A stretch of DNA of 12,046 nt, taken from positions 1 through 12,046 of the forward strand of contig CAYMFU010000186.1 of assembly GCA_964389805.1 (NCBI GenBank), read 5' to 3'. This document shows positions 7,912-12,046 of this stretch, piece after piece (position 1 is the stretch's first letter; every line of letters begins with the position of its first letter). Both the position numbers and the translations under genes were made by a program. This DNA comes from JAGTVG01 sp964389805 (GTDB lineage Bacteria > Bacteroidota > Bacteroidia > Cytophagales > Cyclobacteriaceae). The notes beneath the pieces were generated by a model. It made no database searches, was not told the DNA's origin, and saw nothing but the letters and a program-made list of their open reading frames with translations.

Positions 7912-8703
7912 TTAGTTCTTGCTTTTTATAGTAACAGAATAAATCAATATAGCTGCACACAAGGCAGAGAAAATCCAGAAGGCCACTCCAATCTTACCAT
8001 TAAATATGGCCTGATAAAACAGTGTGCCATACATGCCACCAATTATAGGTCCAACAACCGGTATCCATGAATATGACCAGTCAGATGATCCCTTACCCTT
8101 AATGGGCAACAGGAAATGAGCAATACGAGGTCCAAGGTCCCTTGCAGGATTTATCGCAAAACCTGTGGTTCCTCCGAATGAGAATCCGATAGCGCTGATC
8201 AGTGCGCCAACAACAAGTGGGTTCAATCCATCGGCGAATTTATTAGCGCCAATAAATGAAAGGCCAAACAGAAGCAGGAATGTCCCGATCACTTCACTGG
8301 CCAGGTTGTTTGGGAAGGATCTGATAGCAGGGATGGTGGAAAAAACACCAAGTTTCGCTGAAGTATCTTCCGTTTTCTCCCAATGAGGATGATAATGGAT
8401 CCAAACAAGGGCACCCCCGGTAAATGCACCAGCCATTTGGGCCAATATATATCCCGGTACTTTTACCCACTCAAATTCTCCGACCATAGCGAAACCAAGT
8501 GTAACGGCAGGATTAATATGGGCACCACTGATATTTCCAACTGCAAAAATGGCAAAAGCAACTCCCAGACCCCAGGCCAGGGGTATATTTATATATCCAC
8601 CCTTTTCACCGCCTGATTTTTTCAGACTTAGATTGGCTACCACTCCCCCGCCAAAAAGGATCAGAATCATTGTCCCAATAAATTCTCCCAGATATACAAT
8701 CAT
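7912..8703 (-). CDS. glpF: Glycerol uptake facilitator (aquaglyceroporin, MIP family)
   Basis: GlpF is an inner-membrane channel that lets glycerol diffuse into the cell. The 263 residues contain six hydrophobic spans and the two half-helix signatures: GAHINPAVTLG (60-70) and GFAINPARDLGPR (181-193). The Asp after NPAR (Asp189) is the mark of glycerol channels rather than strict water channels, and Arg188 is the selectivity-filter arginine. The extracellular loop around 101-130 (HYHPHWEK onward) is long, as in GlpF. The ATG at 8703 leads straight into the first membrane span (YLGEFIGTMILILFGGGVV). It is the first gene of the glpF-glpK-glpD-M16 unit, so its upstream region should hold the operon promoter. 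No Shine-Dalgarno sequence is present. Confidence 0.96.
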   Translation of the reverse strand: MIVYLGEFIGTMILILFGGGVVANLSLKKSGGEKGGYINIPLAWGLGVAFAIFAVGNISGAHINPAVTLGFAMVGEFEWVKVPGYILAQMAGAFTGGALVWIHYHPHWEKTEDTSAKLGVFSTIPAIRSFPNNLASEVIGTFLLLFGLSFIGANKFADGLNPLVVGALISAIGFSFGGTTGFAINPARDLGPRIAHFLLPIKGKGSSDWSYSWIPVVGPIIGGMYGTLFYQAIFNGKIGVAFWIFSALCAAILIYSVTIKSKN

Positions 8704-8877
8704 AAGTTTATATGATTATTTTTTTGAATATTTCAATACTTGTAAGTCAATCTTAAAGGCTGGTTATGCAATCTGATCATAAATGTAAATAACCAAAATC
8801 AAAATTGTACGTAATTTCTCCGAATTATTTTCGATAAAGAAATTTTTTTAATATACTATCACATAATATTTATTAAA
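8704..8877. promoter_or_regulatory. Divergent intergenic region between glpF and the DNPH1-like gene
   Basis: This 174-base, AT-rich space separates two divergent starts and must hold both promoters. On the plus strand TTG (8805-8807), 18 bases, then TATTTTCG (8826-8833, seven of eight to the Bacteroidota box TAnnTTTG) lies 44 bases before the ATG at 8878 and is a fair promoter candidate. On the minus strand TAAGATTG-like and TACATTTA-like boxes occur, but none has a TTG at a proper distance, so I cannot place the glpF promoter. I see no convincing operator or riboswitch. Confidence 0.4.
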
Positions 8878-9297
8878 ATGGATAATATGAAAATCTACTT
8901 TGCCGGTTCCATAAGGGGGGGCCGTGATTATGCAAGCTTATATCTTAAGATCATCAACGAATTGAGGCAATATGGGGAAGTGCTTACCGAACATGTAGGA
9001 GATGATGGACTGAGAAATTCAGGTGAAGAAGATAAGTCTGATAAGTTTATACATGACAGGGATATGGATTGGATTTTTGAATCTGATGTAATTATCGCTG
9101 AAGTAACCAGCCCGAGCCTGGGTGTTGGATATGAAATAGCAATGGCCATTCAATTAAAAAAACGTGTTTTTTGTTTTTTTAATAATAACAGCGGGAAAAG
9201 ACTTTCAGCAATGATAAGTGGATCAGATAATGTCCAGGTTTATGAATACAGTACTTTTGAGGATATTCAAAAATCCTTATCAGAAATTTTTATTTAA
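8878..9297 (+). CDS. 2'-Deoxynucleoside 5'-monophosphate N-glycosidase, DNPH1/Rcl-like
   Basis: This 139-residue cytosolic protein belongs to the nucleoside 2-deoxyribosyltransferase superfamily. It matches mammalian DNPH1 (Rcl) much better than the ordinary transferases. DNPH1 hydrolyses the N-glycosidic bond of deoxynucleoside monophosphates, giving free base and deoxyribose 5-phosphate. Shared segments are IYFAGSIRGGR (6-16, phosphate/sugar loop with Tyr7 and Ser11), GEVLTEHVG (33-41), IHDRDMDW (58-65, Asp62 at the place of rat Asp69), the signature AEVTSPSLGVGYEIAMA (74-90) with nucleophile Glu86 (rat Glu93) and Ser80 (rat Ser87), and RLSAMISG (108-115). The length is as expected. Two starts are possible, ATG at 8878 or ATG at 8887; the second gives MKIYFAG, the more usual family N-terminus. 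It stands alone, divergent from glpF. The actual substrate (for example a damaged or modified nucleotide) is not shown by the sequence. A run of seven G lies in the codons for the RGG of the active-site loop. Confidence 0.9.
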   Translation: MDNMKIYFAGSIRGGRDYASLYLKIINELRQYGEVLTEHVGDDGLRNSGEEDKSDKFIHDRDMDWIFESDVIIAEVTSPSLGVGYEIAMAIQLKKRVFCFFNNNSGKRLSAMISGSDNVQVYEYSTFEDIQKSLSEIFI

Positions 9298-9353
9298 TAT
9301 AATAGCTATAGTTTAAGATTCCCCTGTTCAAAGATAAAATATTCCCAGGCCGC
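9298..9353. other. Short convergent intergenic gap without a clear terminator
   Basis: The DNPH1-like gene and the Gfo/Idh/MocA gene converge on this 56-base gap. It contains an 8-base palindrome ATAGCTAT (9302-9309) but no GC-rich stem with a T run in either direction, so the way these transcripts end is not visible. Confidence 0.5.
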
Positions 9354-10721
9354 CTAAACGTTATTCGGAAGAGTATATGGTGCCCGGTAAGTTTTATTTA
9401 AATAACTATCAGCTTCTCTATCATCAATGAACATTTCAGCATGTGGATTAAATTTCAGTGACCTTTTCAATCTGCATGCAATATTTCCAAGATGACATAA
9501 GGAAGATGATAAATGCCCCTCCAGTATATCTGCATTCAGATCCTGCCATCTTCTGGACCTTACACAGTCTATGAAATTTTTAAAATGATTTAGAACGGCA
9601 TCTTTTGTTTCTGGATCTTCAGAGGTAAACACAGGACCCTCTTCCTCTTTATATGACGAAAATCCACTTTCCCTGAGTTGGATGTCACTATAATAAGCCT
9701 TACATTTTCCTTCCTCTTCACTGGTGAAACTCATCCATCCTTTTGACCCAAAGATTAAATTCCCGATTCTCAGACCTGCTTCTGCATTGGTACCCAAACC
9801 TCTAACCTCAAAATGAAGGATAGAACCATCTTCATATTCAAATTCCAGGATTTGAATATTGGGAGTTTCCTGATCTGAATCCCATACGAAAAAATTGCCG
9901 AGTCCCTTTATCCTAACCGGATGGGTATATTTACCTAAAGCCCAGCGTCCAATATCGGTCTGATGGATCCCCTGGTTTCCCAGGTCGCTATTCCCAGTAT
10001 CCCAGAACCAATGCCACTTATAATGGAACCTGTTCAGGTTAAATGGCCGGTATGGAGCGGGGCCAAGAAAAGCATCCCAATTTACACTCTCTGGAATTTC
10101 GCTATTCTTTACATGTCCTATGCTGCCACGAGGTTTTAAACAGAGCCCTTTTGTCATATAAATTTCGCCAAGGCCTCCCTCCCCAAGGAAATCCATAGCC
10201 TGAAGTGTAGCAACGCTGCTTCTCGATTGAGTGCCTGTTTGAACTACCCGGCCGTACTTCCTAGCAGCCTCAACCATCTTTCTCCCTTCTAAAATTGTAT
10301 GAGAAACTGGTTTTTCGACATATACATCTTTACCTGCCTGACATGCCCATATCGTCTGCAGCGCATGCCAATGATTTGGAGTGGCAATAGATACAGCGTC
10401 AATCCCATCATCAGATAAAACATCCTGAAAATCATTTACCGTCCTCGGCTTATAACCAGTTAATTCCTCAACTTCACTTACAGCTTCGGGAAAGAGTCGC
10501 TGATCTATATCACATAAAGCAGCTATTCGCACATTAGGTATCTTGGCCAGAGCCCGATAATGGTCTTTACCCCTACTACGAATTCCAATCACGGCAATAT
10601 TTATTTTGTCATTCGAATCAAACCGTTTTGAAGAATTCGCGATTACCGATGGGCTCACTGCTACACCTGCCGATGCTGCAGATGTCTTTTTCAGGAATGT
10701 TCTCCTGTTTATATGTTCCAT
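9354..10721 (-). CDS. Tat-exported Gfo/Idh/MocA-family NAD(P)-dependent oxidoreductase
   Basis: The 455-residue protein begins with a twin-arginine signal (NRRTFLKKTSA at 5-15, then a weakly hydrophobic Ala/Val stretch), so it should be exported folded with its cofactor. The mature part is a Rossmann domain, INIAVIGIRSRGKDH (40-54, with GIRSRG in place of the usual GxGxxG), followed by ALCDIDQ (68-74), SIATPNHWHA (111-120) and the family's EKP motif (136-138, catalytic-site Lys137). The C-terminal alpha/beta domain carries GNQGIHQTDIGRWAL (248-262), whose His253 and Asp256 are the usual catalytic positions. These features are typical of the secreted, Tat-dependent branch common in Bacteroidota and Planctomycetes, whose substrates are sugars or inositol-like compounds. 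It starts 16 bases after the aldo/keto reductase stop, so the two are probably cotranscribed. It ends with TAG, 56 bases from the convergent DNPH1-like gene. The specific substrate is not deducible. Confidence 0.93.
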   Translation of the reverse strand: MEHINRRTFLKKTSAASAGVAVSPSVIANSSKRFDSNDKINIAVIGIRSRGKDHYRALAKIPNVRIAALCDIDQRLFPEAVSEVEELTGYKPRTVNDFQDVLSDDGIDAVSIATPNHWHALQTIWACQAGKDVYVEKPVSHTILEGRKMVEAARKYGRVVQTGTQSRSSVATLQAMDFLGEGGLGEIYMTKGLCLKPRGSIGHVKNSEIPESVNWDAFLGPAPYRPFNLNRFHYKWHWFWDTGNSDLGNQGIHQTDIGRWALGKYTHPVRIKGLGNFFVWDSDQETPNIQILEFEYEDGSILHFEVRGLGTNAEAGLRIGNLIFGSKGWMSFTSEEEGKCKAYYSDIQLRESGFSSYKEEEGPVFTSEDPETKDAVLNHFKNFIDCVRSRRWQDLNADILEGHLSSSLCHLGNIACRLKRSLKFNPHAEMFIDDREADSYLNKTYRAPYTLPNNV

Positions 10722-10737
10722 AATAATTTAATGGTAA

Positions 10738-11760
10738 TTAGTTGAATACCCTTTTATAGTTTTCCACGAGGTATCCGGAAAATGGCTTCACTCTTGATTC
10801 CAATGATTGCATATCCGCTTTAGAAAGGTCTTTGAGGTTCTGTAATACCTTTATATTATCTTCCAGCCTTTGTGGAGTATCACAACCGCTGCATAATGAA
10901 GAAATTGGCAAAGCATACACATATTGGTGAAGTTCAGCATAAGATACTGGGGCGTTTTTGACCACATTGGGGATATCCTCGGTCGCTATATCCCTGGGTG
11001 TCGTATCAATTCGCTTACCCATCATACTTCCCCCTGCCATGGTTTTCATGGCAATTACACCATATTTCCGGTCCAGCAATGCTGGTAAGGCACCATATTG
11101 AAATGACTCAAAGTTTGGATCGCATACATTTAATGGCATTTGACAAGTATCCATTTCCAAGCCGCGCTTTTCCAGCAGATCCAGAAAGTGCATTATTGTT
11201 GAAGGGTTCTGATGAGACGTAAACCCTATATATCTGGCTTTCCCTTTTTCCTTAGCTTCCAGGAATGCATCAATTACCCCATTACTGAAGCGTTCATCTA
11301 CATCTTCGCTGGTTGTAACCGTATGTATCTGCCAGAGATCCACATAATCAGTTTTCAGAGCAGACAATGACAGATCGAGATCCTTACGCGCATCATCTGC
11401 GGTTTTTGAATAACTTTTTGTCATTACAAAAACATGGTCACGATATTTGGGGATCAGGAACTTACCATATAACTCTTCTGAATAGCCCTGGTGATATACC
11501 CGGGCATTATCAAAGAAGCGAACACCCATCTCAATAGCCTGGTCGATCATCTTTTCAGCCATATTTTCATCTTCAGCCAGCCCCAGATGATATCCCCCCA
11601 TACAAAATGAAGTTGTTTTTTCACCGTTCCTAATAATCTGCCTTTGAGGCAAGACGGTGCCTAGTTTATCAGAGGTAGTGCATGATGTTGCCCAATTCGA
11701 GAAAATACCATAGGCTGTAAGTGCAGTTGTTTTTTTTAAAAATTCACGTCGTGTTCCCAT
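10738..11760 (-). CDS. Exported aldo/keto reductase with Tat signal and lipobox-like cysteine
   Basis: The 340-residue protein opens with MGTRREFLKKTTALTAYG, a twin-arginine signal, and then ATSC with Cys27, which could be a lipobox, so the product may be a Tat-exported lipoprotein. The reductase barrel carries the aldo/keto reductase tetrad: Asp84 and Tyr89 in FFDNARVY (82-89), Lys115 in VMTKSY (112-117) and His146 in LWQIH (142-146). Further family segments are SLSALKTDYVDLW (131-143), ARYIGFTSH (175-183) and GVIAMKTM (234-241). A C-terminal CSGCDTPQRLEDNI (290-303) aligns with the cofactor-binding region. These enzymes reduce sugar aldehydes or ketones, or run in reverse, with NAD(P)H. It is the first gene of a two-gene unit with the Gfo/Idh/MocA oxidoreductase 16 bases downstream, suggesting successive steps on one substrate. 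No Shine-Dalgarno is present; the ATG is fixed by the Tat motif directly behind it. Confidence 0.92.
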   Translation of the reverse strand: MGTRREFLKKTTALTAYGIFSNWATSCTTSDKLGTVLPQRQIIRNGEKTTSFCMGGYHLGLAEDENMAEKMIDQAIEMGVRFFDNARVYHQGYSEELYGKFLIPKYRDHVFVMTKSYSKTADDARKDLDLSLSALKTDYVDLWQIHTVTTSEDVDERFSNGVIDAFLEAKEKGKARYIGFTSHQNPSTIMHFLDLLEKRGLEMDTCQMPLNVCDPNFESFQYGALPALLDRKYGVIAMKTMAGGSMMGKRIDTTPRDIATEDIPNVVKNAPVSYAELHQYVYALPISSLCSGCDTPQRLEDNIKVLQNLKDLSKADMQSLESRVKPFSGYLVENYKRVFN

Positions 11761-12046
11761 TTTTTATAAAAGTAATGTTTCAGATCCAAAAGAGGTATTA
11801 CATAAATTTAAGAAAAATTGTATATAAACAAGGCACAGATCATATAAATAGAATAGAAGGAGTGGAATTTTCTTAAGCTGGAGACTATTGAATTAAATAG
11901 GACACAAGCAGGAGAATACATTCAAAGCCCCGGGATCAAGAGGTATCACTTATAAACATAATATGCAATATTCTCACCTGGAAAAGTTCAGTTTCGAACA
12001 TCCTTTTACAATTCTGAACATGGAATTTCGACCAAGGTGCAGCCTA
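11761..12046. other. Right-end region upstream of the aldo/keto reductase, no identified gene
   Basis: Apart from the candidate promoter, I see no supported gene. An ATG at 11963 on the plus strand opens a frame of 28 codons that reaches the window edge (beginning MQYSHLEKFSF), but without homology or codon evidence this may be chance. Another short plus-strand frame (about 11865-11953) has no start codon. No repeat, RNA gene or insertion-sequence end is apparent. Confidence 0.5.
11803..11831 (-). promoter_or_regulatory. Candidate Bacteroidota-type promoter of the oxidoreductase pair
   Basis: Read on the minus strand, TTG (11831-11829) is followed after 18 bases by TAAATTTA (11810-11803), which matches seven of eight positions of the -7 box TAnnTTTG known from Bacteroides and Flavobacterium. 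The box ends 42 bases before the aldo/keto reductase ATG, a distance close to that of the candidate before the DNPH1-like gene. Such boxes are degenerate in AT-rich DNA, so this is a prediction only. Confidence 0.4.

Noticed and set aside
8740..8800. Minus-strand promoter boxes for glpF (TACATTTA, TAAGATTG)
   Set aside because: Each matches the -7 box in seven of eight places, but no TTG lies 17-23 bases upstream, so neither can be preferred.
11963..12046. Plus-strand open frame running off the right edge
   Set aside because: Only 28 codons are visible, with no recognisable motif or ribosome-binding evidence; the next bases are needed before calling a gene.
1..12046. Defence system, phage, transposon, CRISPR, tRNA or rRNA content
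   Set aside because: Reading both strands gave no transposase, integrase, repeat array, terminal inverted repeat pair or structured RNA; every long frame is explained by the metabolic and exported proteins listed.

Overview
The window looks like chromosomal DNA from a Bacteroidota-type bacterium (or a close relative such as Balneolota). The DNA is AT-rich and no start codon has a clear Shine-Dalgarno sequence; starts sit in A/T-rich leaders instead. Several exported proteins are types common in that phylum: a long M16 lipoprotein, an S9 peptidase of the glutamyl-endopeptidase type, and Tat-signal Gfo/Idh/MocA and aldo/keto reductase proteins. Two candidate promoters fit the Bacteroidota pattern (TTG, about 18 bases, then a TAnnTTTG-like box). 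I cannot name the genus.

Layout, left to right. Positions 1-955 (minus) hold the N-terminal third of a secreted S9-family serine peptidase that runs off the left edge. A 270-base gap containing a perfect 14-bp palindrome separates it from a divergent small secreted protein with a TPR-like helix pair (1226-1666, plus). That gene ends at a strong hairpin terminator (1693-1728), which also lies just past the end of the next, convergent unit. Positions 8703 down to 1733 (minus) form one probable four-gene transcription unit: glpF (glycerol channel), glpK (glycerol kinase), glpD (FAD-dependent glycerol-3-phosphate dehydrogenase), then an M16 zinc metallopeptidase lipoprotein. The first three make a complete route from external glycerol to dihydroxyacetone phosphate, with electrons passed to the respiratory chain; the peptidase has no obvious part in it.

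Divergent from glpF is a plus-strand gene (8878-9297) for a close homologue of DNPH1/Rcl, the 2'-deoxynucleoside 5'-monophosphate N-glycosidase, with the known catalytic residues present. Convergent to it is a two-gene minus-strand unit (11760 down to 9354): an aldo/keto reductase followed by a Gfo/Idh/MocA oxidoreductase. Both carry twin-arginine signals, and together they suggest redox processing of a sugar or related compound outside the cytoplasm. The last 286 bases hold a candidate promoter for this unit and no gene I can identify.

This is mostly ordinary housekeeping and accessory metabolism. I found no phage genes, transposase, CRISPR array, RNA gene or recognisable defence system, and no clearly new system. 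The points most worth a second look are the DNPH1-like enzyme, the paired Tat-exported oxidoreductases, and the M16 lipoprotein attached to the glp genes.
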